Origin: JBBQUP01 sp038212305
GTDB lineage: Bacteria > Bacteroidota > Bacteroidia > Bacteroidales > Marinilabiliaceae
Reading direction: 5' to 3'
DNA length: 22,396 nt
NCBI GenBank assembly: GCA_038212305.1
Contig: JBBQUP010000062.1
Location: 1-22,396, forward strand
In this document: positions 1 through 8,212 of the stretch, piece by piece
How positions within the stretch are numbered: position 1 is the first letter of the stretch
How the letters are laid out: each line of letters opens with the position of its first letter
Position numbers and translations under genes: made by a program
The notes under the pieces: model-generated
Told to the model about the DNA's origin: nothing
The model's database searches: none
What the model saw: only the letters and a program-made list of their open reading frames with translations

Positions 1-1
1 A

Positions 2-121
2 TTGTACAACAATACATTGATGCTCGAACGATTTATGTGCAGGTTTGCTATTAATCCAAACACTGCTAAAAATCAAAAAATTGTCAAAGAACTATTGGAA
101 TACGGCAAAATTGCCGCTTAA
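2..121 (+). CDS. C-terminal 39 codons of a probable transposase (partial, runs off left edge)
   Basis: An open frame enters from the left edge (frame from base 2) and stops with TAA at 119-121, ending in ELLEYGKIAA. The same 39 codons, identical at DNA level, lie on the minus strand at the other edge. The stop lies 17 bases from the point where the identity between the copies ends (138), which is typical of an insertion sequence whose transposase nearly fills the element. The adjoining Crp/Fnr gene is broken exactly at that point. No catalytic residues fall in this fragment, so the transposase call rests on context and not on a recognised family motif. It could be the tail of some other repeated gene. 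Confidence 0.6.
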   Translation: MYNNTLMLERFMCRFAINPNTAKNQKIVKELLEYGKIAA

Positions 122-138
122 AATCTAACGGACTATTG
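2..138 (+). mobile_element. End of a probable insertion sequence, left copy
   Basis: Bases 2-138 are identical to the reverse complement of 22260-22396. Identity stops abruptly at 138: the left copy continues GAATTTT, the right copy AGATAAT. The end reads CAATAGTCCGTTAG when viewed from the flanking DNA inward, and this is the likely terminal inverted repeat. Only one end of the element is visible, so the partner repeat and target duplication cannot be checked. Confidence 0.65.
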
Positions 139-661
139 GAATTTTAAATCCATCGATATATAGCAATGCATCAGCCATGCGGCCATTCATTTGCTTGTAC
201 ATCACTTTTCGCAAGGTATCGTATAGGTTAACGTTTTGCTCCGAATATCGTCGTATTAAGCCCAGTCCGAAGTTGCCATTTGTTGCAATGATTTGCGAAA
301 TGGCCGATTTCTCAACCAAAAACACATGGCAATCGGTTATGGCTACCGACGAGTAATTAAAGGTGTTGGTTGAAAATACCGACGATAGCCCTACAAATTC
401 CCCCGACTGAATTATCCGTAGGTTGTAACTCTTGGTATGGTCGCTCTCGATGTATTGAATGGCCAGTCCTTTTACAACAAATAACACATATGATGCAAAT
501 GTACCTTGTTTGGTGAGGTTATCGCCTTTGCGGAATTGCACCTGTGTTTTGCTTGTCTGCACAAGTGCTATCTCCTCTGGCGAAAGCAGTTGAAAACAAG
601 GTGCTTGCAGCTCGCAAATAAAGTCGCTATCGGTTTCAGTAATCGGTTTCATATTGAGCAT
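125..661 (-). pseudogene. Crp/Fnr-family regulator truncated by an insertion sequence
   Basis: The reading frame encodes a cyclic-nucleotide-binding-type beta-roll (about residues 20-125: FRKGDNLTKQG, then the GEFVGLSSVF segment) followed by the long dimerisation helix (QNVNLYDTLRKVMYKQMNGRMADALLYI). Crp/Fnr proteins then carry a winged-helix DNA-binding domain of about 50-60 residues; here the frame leaves its own sequence at DGFKIP and ends with IVR and a stop inside the insertion sequence. About 178 residues remain against the usual 210-230. The frame also opens at a TTG (665-667); I prefer ATG at 659-661, or the internal ATG at 650-652. A minus-strand TATCTTTG at 685-678 matches the -7 consensus, with no clear -33. 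The gene is divergent from the flavoprotein at 1363, which it may once have regulated. Without the helix-turn-helix it should not bind DNA. Confidence 0.8.
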
Positions 662-859
662 AATCAATTATCATTTTCAAAGATAGGATTATAAGTACTT
701 CATTGGAAATAATGTCGTGTTATATATAGCCAATTAATTAGGGTCTGCTGTAAAAGTATTATTTCATACAATTACAATTAAATTACTTGGTGTTTATAGA
801 AGCCAAATGCAAAGGAAAAGAGAAAATAATACATAAGCCTTTGACTTATTAGTTTTTTT

Positions 860-1052
860 AATTCCCCGGGAGGGGATAAATACCAATAGAATATGGATGA
901 TGAGATAATTTGTTCCCCGTAGGGATTATTCTATATGTATGTTAATCCCCTACGGGGAACAAATCAAGCTTACTAGATTCTCTATTGATATTAATTCCCT
1001 ACGGAAAAAATATAAAATCAAGCTGCTTAAGCTTTCAGCAGAGCCTAATTAA
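860..1052. repeat. Nest of related CCCC-TA-GGGG palindromic repeats
   Basis: Several related units sit in both orientations: GGGGATAAATACCAATAGAA (869-888), the hairpin at 909-964, and an inverted match TCTATTGATATTAATTCCCT (980-999). A terminal block CTGCTTAAGCTTTCAGCAG (1022-1040) is followed by CTAATTA. The GGGGATAAA...CAATAGAA and CTGCTTAAG...CAGCAG units recur together near 22104-22160, so they form a dispersed extragenic family in this genome. Confidence 0.6.
909..964. repeat. Long hairpin with CCCCGTAGGGG-type arms
   Basis: Arm 909-928 (TTTGTTCCCCGTAGGGATTA) pairs with 943-964 with one bulged G, leaving a 14-base loop. Each arm also contains a small CCCC/GGGG inverted match. There is no T-run after it, so it is not a standard terminator. 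Confidence 0.7.
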
Positions 1053-1057
1053 TGTTA

Positions 1058-1200
1058 CTAAGAAAACACTATATATCTTAAAAACGTCTTCATTGTTACC
1101 CCTGGCCCCTAAAGGGGAATCTGCTACACACCAGCGGGTTGGCAATTATTCCTTTAGGGAGTCAGAGGGTGTGCGCAGGGGAAATGATGTGTTTTCTTAG
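1058..1200 (+). mobile_element. 143-bp MITE-like element, copy 1
   Basis: It is bounded by perfect 12-bp terminal inverted repeats, CTAAGAAAACAC and GTGTTTTCTTAG. The interior is GC-richer and holds short palindromes (CCCCTAAAGGGG). A second copy of exactly the same length lies inverted at 16742-16884 and differs at 6 positions; a partial third copy lies at 22013. No convincing target-site duplication is visible; the few bases outside the repeats (GTTA before, AGAC after) are shared by copies 1 and 2, so the true boundary may be slightly wider. It has no coding capacity of its own. Confidence 0.7.
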
Positions 1201-1290
1201 AGACCTTAATTAATAAAAAAGTTGAGGCAAATTAACTCAAAGGCCGATAGGGTTCAATGAAACAAAAGCGAATCTATTTGTTCTATGATG

Positions 1291-1298
1291 TAATTTTG
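1291..1298 (+). promoter_or_regulatory. Candidate -7 element for the flavoprotein gene
   Basis: TAATTTTG matches the Bacteroidota TAnnTTTG element, 64 bases before the ATG. No TTG lies at the expected distance upstream, so this is tentative. Confidence 0.35.
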
Positions 1299-1362
1299 TT
1301 GGTATCAAATCATCATAAAATAGGATGAGGTTATAACTTTAAAAAATAGAAACACTATAAAA

Positions 1363-3363
1363 ATGGAAAAAATAGTAATAATAGGAGGGGTTGCCGCAGG
1401 CGCAACTGCCGCTGCTAAAGCGCGAAGAGTTTCGCCAGATGCTAAAATTACCATGCTAGAAGCAGGTCCAGATATTTCGTTCGCCAATTGCGGATTACCT
1501 TATTACATTGCTGGAGATATAAAAAGTCGCTCGAAGCTTATCTTGCAAAGTCCCGAGAGTTTTAACGATCAGTATGGCGTTGAGGTGCATACACACACGT
1601 TGGTGTCATCCATTGATAGGGATGCTAACGTTGTAAAAACCATCGACAGTCGCAGTGGCGAAACCAAATCGTTCGAATATACCAAGTTGATATTAGCTCA
1701 GGGCGGACGCCCCATTAAACCAACGTTACCGGGTGCCGATAACGATCATGTGTTTACACTGTGGACTTTGGGCGACATGGATAAAATATCTAACTATCTC
1801 GAAGAGAAATCACCCAAACATGCCGTTGTAGTAGGCGGTGGATTTATTGGATTAGAAATGGTTGAAGCCCTTGTTAAACGAGGCCTTAATGTTGATGTGG
1901 TAGAGATGATGCCTCATGTGATGGCCATTATGGAAGCCGAAACTGCTGGTTTTATTGAACGCGAATTGCATGCTTATGGCGTTGGTGTGCATACGGGTGC
2001 CAGCGTTACTGAAATTAAATCGAATTCGGTGAAGCTCGATAACGGAACTTCGCTCAAAGCCGATATGGTGTTGCTTTCCATTGGCGTTCGTCCAACTTTG
2101 CAACTGGCCATTGATGCGGGTTTAGAAATTGGTGAAGCTGGTGGCTTATTGGTAAGCGATCAGCTACAAACATCGGATGCTAATATTTATGGCGCCGGTG
2201 ATATGGTTGAGATTGAACACAGGGTGAATGGTAAAAAAGTGCGCATTCCGTTGGCTGGTCCTGCTAATCGTCAGGGACGAATTGCTGCCGAAAATGCTCT
2301 GGGCGGAAATCATAAGTATCAAGGATCAATAGGAACATCGGTTGTGAGGGTTTTTGAGGCTGTGGCTGGAATTACAGGATTGTCGTTAAAGCAAGCTCGA
2401 GCTTTGGGTATGGATGCCGATGCGGTGGTGGTGCATAAAGAGCATCACACATCTTATTATCCGGGTGCCGAAACGGTGTCGGTTTTGGTTGTTTTCGATC
2501 GTAAAACGGGCGTTATTTTAGGCGGACAAACAGCTGGATATAAAGGGGCTGATAAACGTTTGGATATCATAGCTACTGCTACAGCTGCCAAACTAACGGT
2601 AAGTGAACTGGCTGATATTGATTTTGCCTATTCGCCTCCAATTGGCACGGCAAACGATGCGGTTAATATGGCGGCATATGTGGCCGAGAATAGGATGTCA
2701 GGATTCAGTAAGTCGTTAACAGTATCGGAATTAGATGCTTTTATAGAGCGACAAAAACCTTTGTTTATTGATGTTCGCGATGTGTTTGCGTATGAAAAGA
2801 GCCATGTTAAGGGAGCAGCTCATATTCCATTGGAACTTCTATCAGAAAACGTGGAGGCTATTCCAACTGATAGATTGATTGTTGTTTACGATGAGACGGG
2901 TAAAAAAGGTCATCAAGCACTTCGCACTTTGGTAGGTGCTGGATTCAACGATGTTGTCAATATTTCGGGAGGACATACTTCGTTGCAGCGCCAAGCCATA
3001 ACCGTTGGTTTTAAACATTTATCAATAAATATATTGCCAGTCGAAGATAAGGTGTTGGGTAGTGAGGAGAAAGTGCAAAAGACTGAAGCTGAAGTAGAAA
3101 CGGACGTATCAAACGCACTTATTGTTGTGGATGTTCGAACTCCAGGTGAATTTAGGGGTGGTGCATTTCCCAACGCCGTAAACATGCCTTTGGACGATAT
3201 CATGCAAAATAAGTTCGATTTAGGGAGTAATCAATCGCGTGAAATAATCGTTTATTGTGCTTCGGGAGCTCGATCGGCCTATGCACAGCAGATTCTGATG
3301 TCGAGAGGATTTACCAATGTTAAAAATGGGGGTGGCATTGCAGCCATGATGTCGAAACGATAG
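1363..3363 (+). CDS. CoA-disulfide reductase-like flavoprotein with two C-terminal rhodanese domains
   Basis: Residues 1-450 form a pyridine-nucleotide-disulfide oxidoreductase. The FAD-binding start is VIIGGVAAGATAAAKARR (5-22). The single redox cysteine C43 is in SFANCGLPYY, the signature of CoA-disulfide, NADH-peroxidase and polysulfide reductase relatives. The NAD(P) site is GGGFIG (158-163) and a second FAD motif is IYGAGD. A first rhodanese domain (about 455-545) has the FIDVRD start, but its active-loop cysteine position is D510 (VVYDETGKKG). After a charged linker (about 553-585) comes a second rhodanese domain (about 585-664) with an intact loop, VYCASGARSA, cysteine C632. Family knowledge suggests NAD(P)H-dependent reduction of CoA-disulfide, CoA-persulfide or polysulfide in the cytoplasm. 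The usual fusion has one rhodanese domain and about 550-570 residues; this has 666. The ATG start puts the dinucleotide motif at the usual position. Confidence 0.9.
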   Translation: MEKIVIIGGVAAGATAAAKARRVSPDAKITMLEAGPDISFANCGLPYYIAGDIKSRSKLILQSPESFNDQYGVEVHTHTLVSSIDRDANVVKTIDSRSGETKSFEYTKLILAQGGRPIKPTLPGADNDHVFTLWTLGDMDKISNYLEEKSPKHAVVVGGGFIGLEMVEALVKRGLNVDVVEMMPHVMAIMEAETAGFIERELHAYGVGVHTGASVTEIKSNSVKLDNGTSLKADMVLLSIGVRPTLQLAIDAGLEIGEAGGLLVSDQLQTSDANIYGAGDMVEIEHRVNGKKVRIPLAGPANRQGRIAAENALGGNHKYQGSIGTSVVRVFEAVAGITGLSLKQARALGMDADAVVVHKEHHTSYYPGAETVSVLVVFDRKTGVILGGQTAGYKGADKRLDIIATATAAKLTVSELADIDFAYSPPIGTANDAVNMAAYVAENRMSGFSKSLTVSELDAFIERQKPLFIDVRDVFAYEKSHVKGAAHIPLELLSENVEAIPTDRLIVVYDETGKKGHQALRTLVGAGFNDVVNISGGHTSLQRQAITVGFKHLSINILPVEDKVLGSEEKVQKTEAEVETDVSNALIVVDVRTPGEFRGGAFPNAVNMPLDDIMQNKFDLGSNQSREIIVYCASGARSAYAQQILMSRGFTNVKNGGGIAAMMSKR

Positions 3364-3400
3364 GAATCTCGATTTTTAAGAGCATAACCATCGTAAAAAT

Positions 3401-3442
3401 AAACAGGCTCAACATCAATGAATAATGATGTTGAGCCTGTTT
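3401..3442. terminator. Bidirectional intrinsic terminator
   Basis: Perfect 17-bp arms (3401-3417 and 3426-3442, AACAGGCTCAACATCA and its complement) flank an 8-base loop, with A-rich sequence before and T-rich sequence after. It lies between the convergent flavoprotein gene (ends 3363) and the tyrosine kinase gene (minus strand, ends 3478) and should serve both. Confidence 0.92.
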
Positions 3443-3477
3443 TATATGATTTTTGGTTGGTATTTTATTCTGTTTAA

Positions 3478-5862
3478 TCACGATTCTTGATAGCCATATC
3501 CATAACCATAACCATAGCCATATCCTTTGCCATAACCTAAGCTGTTTTTTGATATGCTTATGTCGTTGACAATGAGGTTTAAGTTTTTTAATTGACGTTT
3601 TTCTAAATCGTTTAAGATACTCTTTAATAATCGAATGCGTGTGTAGTTGTGTCGTACAATTAAAATGTTGATGTCTGAATGTTGAGACAGCAGTAGCGCA
3701 TCTGCCACGCGTCCAACAGGTGGGGTATCAATAAATATGTAACGGTACTCCTTTTTTAGAGCAATAAATAAGTCGTTAATTTTCTGCGTTGCATTTATGA
3801 GTTCTGCCGGATTCGGTGGAATAGGACCCGAAGTTATAAATGATAGGTGTTGAATGGGAGTGGGCTTAATTATATCTTCTATTGAACATTTCCCGGCTAA
3901 ATACAAGCTTAATCCATTGGTTGATTTATCATTTACGCCTACATAGTTTTCAATCATTGGTTTTCGCATATCAAAGCTTAAAACAACTACTTTTTGATTG
4001 TTTAAAGCAAAACTTGCGGCCAAATTTAGCGATATAAAACTTTTCCCTTCACCCATGTTAGTCGAGGTAATCATTACAACCTGACTGGCTTCCGGATCAT
4101 CTGAATTTTGTGTGGGTATAAAATTAAATGCAGCTCTTACCGTCCGAAACGACTCGGCGACTAATGATCGAGGATGTTCGCTAATAACAAAGGATGCAGG
4201 ATACTTGTTGTGAATAATATGACCTAAGATAGAGACATTGTCTGATTTTGGTATTTCATCATTATCAGTGAGCTTATCGTTAAAGTAAACAAAAAAGGCA
4301 ATTAATGCTAGCGGAATCATTAACCCGTATGTTAACGCTTTCATGTAATAGCTTTTAGCAATTGGTTCGATCATACGTGCATTTTCAGGCTGAGCATAAT
4401 TAAGGACTTCGTTCACTGGTATGTTCGAAGCCTTCATAATCTCCATTTCCGAACGACGGGTTAATAAAAATGTGTAAAGTGTTTCATTTACCTTGTACTT
4501 GCGTTCTAAGGTCGAAAATTGCTGCTTGGCTTTAGGCATTTTACTCATGTGTGTTTGGATGTTCTCCAAATCATGATTCAATTGCGACAACTCAAATTTT
4601 GTTGCTTGAATGGCAGCGTTAACATTGGTGCTTAAATTGGTTTTTAGCGTTTCAATCTCTTGTTTTTTAGAATTGAGCATGGGTGTCTCCCGAACAGTTC
4701 TTAGTTCTAAGTCGCTTTTATCGAGATAGGATTGAAACAATTGATCGATAAGGTTTTGTATGTGTTGATTGTCGATGTCCAGCGATGCAGGTAAAACAAC
4801 TTCATTGAGTGTTTGATTCTCTTTTATGTATTTTTTCAGGTACTCAAAATAGTTGATTTTGAGTTTTATCTGGCGTTCTTTGTTTTTCAACTCCTGATAC
4901 TGGGTGTAAAAGTCTTGTGAGGTTTGCGATAGCTCAACACCGCCTCTTTCGGACATGAAATCTTGGATTGTGGTTTCGGAATAGTGCAACGAATCAAATA
5001 CCTCTGACAATTGACTGTCGATGAAGTCAATAGTATTACTAGCTATTTTGTTCTTACGTTCAACCCCTTTTCCAAGATATTGCGAGGTAAGCGTATTTAA
5101 AAATCGACATCCTCGTTCAACGTTATCGGTTTGCAGTGTAATGGTTATTATTGAAGATGTATTATCATCATCTACCCTAAATTGATTATATAAAGAAGTC
5201 AGATAATAAGGTGATCGAATAACAAAACTGGAGTTTTTATCTTCCCTAGATGAAGGCTGTGTTAATGCTATAATGGTAAATGCCAACTCTGGTAACTCAA
5301 ATAAATGACCCGAAACAACCGTGGTATCTAATGAAAAATTAGTATAAGCAGCCGATTTGTTTTGCGTAAAAGAAAACAGTTGAACAGGCTGCTCATTGAG
5401 TTGAATTCGAAAAACCGAATCGGAAATTTGTTGAAGATTGAAAAAAACGTTTATTGGTTGTAAATGATTATGATTTAGTTGTATGTAGTAATTTCTCGGA
5501 GGATATATCCGAATTCGTTTAAACTTTGTTTCTGTAAAATAACCCACCTCATAATCGAGTTTTCGAATGGTGCGCATGAGCATTTCATTGGATTTTAGTA
5601 TTCCAATCTCATTTTTTATTTTTTGATTTGGACCCGTAATTCCTGCTATTCCAATTAATGATTCGGTATTAATTGATTTATCTTCCTGTATCAGTAAAGT
5701 TGTATTTACTTCGTACAGAGGTACTGTAATTTCATTTTGTATGTAAGCAATGGTTAATGAAACTACCAGCGATATTATAATTAAAGGCCAATATTTTAGT
5801 CCTTTTAGGAATACCGATAAATATTGCGATGCGTCATTGGTGTTATTTCCTGTGGTATCCAT
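3478..5862 (-). CDS. Wzc-like polysaccharide co-polymerase / BY-kinase
   Basis: A 794-residue inner-membrane protein in the usual order for exopolysaccharide tyrosine autokinases. It has a Wzz-type N-terminus with a membrane helix (about 24-43), a long periplasmic part with coiled-coil stretches (about 260-460), a second membrane helix (about 509-528), and a cytoplasmic kinase. The kinase shows Walker A MGEGKS (about 602-608), Walker A' VVVLSFDMRKP (about 625-635) and Walker B YIFIDTPP (about 708-716). The C-terminus is a run of alternating Gly and Tyr, the expected autophosphorylation cluster. Its role is control of chain length and export of a surface polysaccharide together with the Wza-like gene just upstream (2-base gap). 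No glycosyltransferases or flippase are in the window, so the polysaccharide cannot be named. It ends at the shared terminator. Confidence 0.93.
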   Translation of the reverse strand: MDTTGNNTNDASQYLSVFLKGLKYWPLIIISLVVSLTIAYIQNEITVPLYEVNTTLLIQEDKSINTESLIGIAGITGPNQKIKNEIGILKSNEMLMRTIRKLDYEVGYFTETKFKRIRIYPPRNYYIQLNHNHLQPINVFFNLQQISDSVFRIQLNEQPVQLFSFTQNKSAAYTNFSLDTTVVSGHLFELPELAFTIIALTQPSSREDKNSSFVIRSPYYLTSLYNQFRVDDDNTSSIITITLQTDNVERGCRFLNTLTSQYLGKGVERKNKIASNTIDFIDSQLSEVFDSLHYSETTIQDFMSERGGVELSQTSQDFYTQYQELKNKERQIKLKINYFEYLKKYIKENQTLNEVVLPASLDIDNQHIQNLIDQLFQSYLDKSDLELRTVRETPMLNSKKQEIETLKTNLSTNVNAAIQATKFELSQLNHDLENIQTHMSKMPKAKQQFSTLERKYKVNETLYTFLLTRRSEMEIMKASNIPVNEVLNYAQPENARMIEPIAKSYYMKALTYGLMIPLALIAFFVYFNDKLTDNDEIPKSDNVSILGHIIHNKYPASFVISEHPRSLVAESFRTVRAAFNFIPTQNSDDPEASQVVMITSTNMGEGKSFISLNLAASFALNNQKVVVLSFDMRKPMIENYVGVNDKSTNGLSLYLAGKCSIEDIIKPTPIQHLSFITSGPIPPNPAELINATQKINDLFIALKKEYRYIFIDTPPVGRVADALLLSQHSDINILIVRHNYTRIRLLKSILNDLEKRQLKNLNLIVNDISISKNSLGYGKGYGYGYGYGYGYQES
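3490..3534 (-). repeat. Hexameric repeat encoding the GYGYGY tyrosine tail
   Basis: The 3' end of the kinase gene is a run of near-identical 6-base units (CCATAN on the plus strand) encoding alternating Gly and Tyr codons. It is an in-frame short tandem repeat, so tail length can change by whole Gly-Tyr pairs without a frameshift. Confidence 0.75.
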
Positions 5863-5864
5863 AT

Positions 5865-6641
5865 TTATTTAAATATGGCAAAAACCGATAGCCCAACCGA
5901 TAGTATTCCAAATGCAATTCCATATGGGAATTTATCAAATGCAAATGATTTGGCAGTACGAGGAGCTATATAAATTACATCATCGGGAAGTAAATATAAG
6001 TACTCCGATTTAAGTAGTCCATTATCAGTAATGTCTAATTGTTTAACTATTTTGCCATTGGGACTTTTACGAATGAGTGTTACTTGATTCGCTCGGGCAT
6101 AATCAGTTACTCCGCCAGCCATTCCTAATGCTTGAAGCAATGTAATTTGTTCTTTGTCAATGGTGAATGTCCCCGGCGATTTTACTTCACCTAAAATGGT
6201 AATATTAAAACCTACCAGTTTAACATATACATTTATGTCTTTGTAGTATTCGCCTAATTTGGTTTTAATAGTATCTTGTGCCTCAGGAATGGTTAATCCT
6301 TTCACATCAATTTGTCCTGCAAACGAATAATTCACAAACCCTTGAGCGTTTACTTTATATGAGTTTAAGTAAATGTATGAGGCATTCATCAGTTCGGGAA
6401 AGTCCGTTTGAAACATTTTGCTTGTCTTTAAATCGGAACTAAACACTTTAATATACAAATGATCACCCGAATTAATTTGATATTCAGCCTGACGAGAGTT
6501 TTCAATTTCCTGATTATAGTCAGTAATTGTTTTTTTCTGCATTAACTCAACCTTTTTTAAGTTAACACACGATGTAATACTCACAATTAGTAGGGTTTTT
6601 AATAATAATCTAAAAAATCCCGAATACGTAGATGTTTTCAT
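5865..6641 (-). CDS. Wza-like polysaccharide export outer-membrane lipoprotein
   Basis: A 258-residue secreted lipoprotein. A hydrophobic signal ends in the lipobox SITSC (Cys about residue 25). Next comes a polysaccharide-export domain (about 55-150: YQINSGDHLYIKVFSSD, then VNAQGFVNYSFAGQIDVKG) and an SLBB-type domain (about 150-225: ITILGEVKSPGTF, LLQALGMAGGVTDYA, LPDDVIYIAPR). A hydrophobic C-terminal segment (about 238-256) could be the membrane-spanning helix of Wza-type channels. It is shorter than E. coli Wza (about 380 residues) and has one SLBB repeat, as is common in Bacteroidota. It forms the outer-membrane exit for the polymer handled by the kinase downstream. Confidence 0.92.
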   Translation of the reverse strand: MKTSTYSGFFRLLLKTLLIVSITSCVNLKKVELMQKKTITDYNQEIENSRQAEYQINSGDHLYIKVFSSDLKTSKMFQTDFPELMNASYIYLNSYKVNAQGFVNYSFAGQIDVKGLTIPEAQDTIKTKLGEYYKDINVYVKLVGFNITILGEVKSPGTFTIDKEQITLLQALGMAGGVTDYARANQVTLIRKSPNGKIVKQLDITDNGLLKSEYLYLLPDDVIYIAPRTAKSFAFDKFPYGIAFGILSVGLSVFAIFK

Positions 6642-6646
6642 AGTAG

Positions 6647-8212
6647 TTATTTTTTCACACTGTTTTTACTTTTGCTAATTGCTTCATTCATTGGTGTTTT
6701 AACTCCATTTAGATAAGCTGCAATAAATGAATTTTTTATGTTGTTCGTTTTCCAAAACTCTTTTGCCGATTGAAACGACTCATTCAAAACGATTTGATAT
6801 TTAAACCAATTGTCTTCTTTAATTTCTCGAACCTCTTTATTTCCCGAGTAGATTTTTTTTAGATAACCATCGGTTAAACGTTCTCTGCTAGCTGCTATCT
6901 GCACAACAAACAACAGGGCATCTGTTTCAATTTTAGGTGCGATGGATTGTAGTTGTTGTTTTGATTTAATGAGTTTGTTTTTAATGATTTCCCATAAGAT
7001 CAATTTTTGGTTGTTCGAATATGGAACAATAAAGGCTTTTGGAATTTCACTGGTATCTCTAATTGCTCTAGCTTCGCCATAGGTTGCAGTAAACCCAACT
7101 TGATATTTATACCAACCCTCTTCCTCTCGAACTTTTACAGGCCATTTGCCTTTGTATTTTCGATTAATATACTCGTCGGTCAATGGAACTCTGCTGGCAA
7201 AAATCTGAACAGCAAACTCAATTCCCATACTGTCGGCATTGAATAATTGACTAATTTGTTCATTATGAACTAAGTCGATCAATAACACTCCTTTTTTTGC
7301 TAAGCTACTTTTCTTTTCAGCAATTTTTTTATTATTGTTAATTGGTTTTTTCGTTTTTGTAGATTGGGTCTTTTTGTCAATACTGGGTTTTTGTTGAATG
7401 GGCTCGGATTCAGTAACAGCTAACAATTCAGGAGATTCAGTTCGTATTGTATCAAGTTCAACTTGTTGGTATTGATTCCAACTTTGTTTTAACGACTCTT
7501 TATCAAATCCGGTAATCAGTGAACGCAAGTACGTGAAATCTCTGGTGTAAAAGGCTTCCATGATCCTTTGGTTTTGAATATCCACAGTCGAATCGGAAGG
7601 CATCGATGAAATCTCAGGTTGTATGGTATTAGCTTGGTTTTCAGTTCTGATTGATACAATATTTGTGTCAGATACAGTTATTGGTCTTTCATTAATTAAT
7701 AAATCGTCATTAATAGTGATATTTTGTTGTATTAACGACTTAGCTTTTATTTGTAAATTATCTAATTGATACATTAGTGCTTGTTGACTCGCTATGTTCT
7801 TATTGAGAGTTAGTGTATTTGCGCTATCTGTATCGGATTGAAGATTGGGTCTATCTATTTTATTAAGCAGTTGATTGTATTGAAGTTGAATGCTATCGAG
7901 GTTCGACTGCATGAGTTTTAATTGAGAGGAATCAATATTCGACAATTGAGAGAAAAGTTGAGTAAGTGAATCAATTTTAAGGTGCCATTTTAAGTTGTCC
8001 AGAATAACAACGCTATCTAATCCTGAAATTGATTGGTGACTATCACTTTGCAAGGTGTCGTGTACGGAATGAATAATTGAGTAGTTGTCAAACAACATTT
8101 CATGATCGGTCGCATTGATATTACTCCCATTGTTTGTATTACAAATAAAACTTTGTAATACTATTGTTATAAAGCATATGTAAATAATATCTGTGTAAAT
8201 GTTTCGCCTCAT
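6647..8212 (-). CDS. Envelope protein with coiled coil and two tandem SPOR-like domains
   Basis: First gene of the exopolysaccharide operon, 5 bases before the Wza-like gene. I start it at ATG 8210-8212 (521 residues), which places a hydrophobic export segment (IYTDIIYICFITIVLQSFIC) at the N-terminus; the frame also opens at a TTG at 8234. A Gln/Leu/Ser-rich coiled-coil region covers about residues 75-170. A low-complexity Lys/Pro/Thr linker follows at about 270-310. Then come two copies of a SPOR-like unit, beginning FAVQIFASR and FVVQIAASR, each followed by a GWYKYQVGF-like strand (NWFKYQI in the second). SPOR-like units of this form bind peptidoglycan in characterised relatives; here that is inferred. 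A wall anchor or scaffold for the export machine is plausible. I know no named family with this architecture. Confidence 0.75.
   Translation of the reverse strand: MRRNIYTDIIYICFITIVLQSFICNTNNGSNINATDHEMLFDNYSIIHSVHDTLQSDSHQSISGLDSVVILDNLKWHLKIDSLTQLFSQLSNIDSSQLKLMQSNLDSIQLQYNQLLNKIDRPNLQSDTDSANTLTLNKNIASQQALMYQLDNLQIKAKSLIQQNITINDDLLINERPITVSDTNIVSIRTENQANTIQPEISSMPSDSTVDIQNQRIMEAFYTRDFTYLRSLITGFDKESLKQSWNQYQQVELDTIRTESPELLAVTESEPIQQKPSIDKKTQSTKTKKPINNNKKIAEKKSSLAKKGVLLIDLVHNEQISQLFNADSMGIEFAVQIFASRVPLTDEYINRKYKGKWPVKVREEEGWYKYQVGFTATYGEARAIRDTSEIPKAFIVPYSNNQKLILWEIIKNKLIKSKQQLQSIAPKIETDALLFVVQIAASRERLTDGYLKKIYSGNKEVREIKEDNWFKYQIVLNESFQSAKEFWKTNNIKNSFIAAYLNGVKTPMNEAISKSKNSVKK

Larger units (their letters stand above)
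662..1362. other. 701-bp non-coding region rich in palindromic repeats
   Basis: No convincing gene lies between the truncated regulator and the flavoprotein. The first 180 bases are plain AT-rich DNA. From about 860 to 1200 it holds a cluster of GC-rich palindromes and a MITE-like element, described separately. The last 150 bases are AT-rich and should hold the flavoprotein promoter. Confidence 0.75.

Noticed and set aside
985..1200. 71-codon plus-strand frame
   Set aside because: It lies almost wholly in the palindromic repeat nest and MITE-like copy 1 and ends on its terminal repeat; the inverted copy 2 has a base change in its end, and the peptide has no family resemblance.
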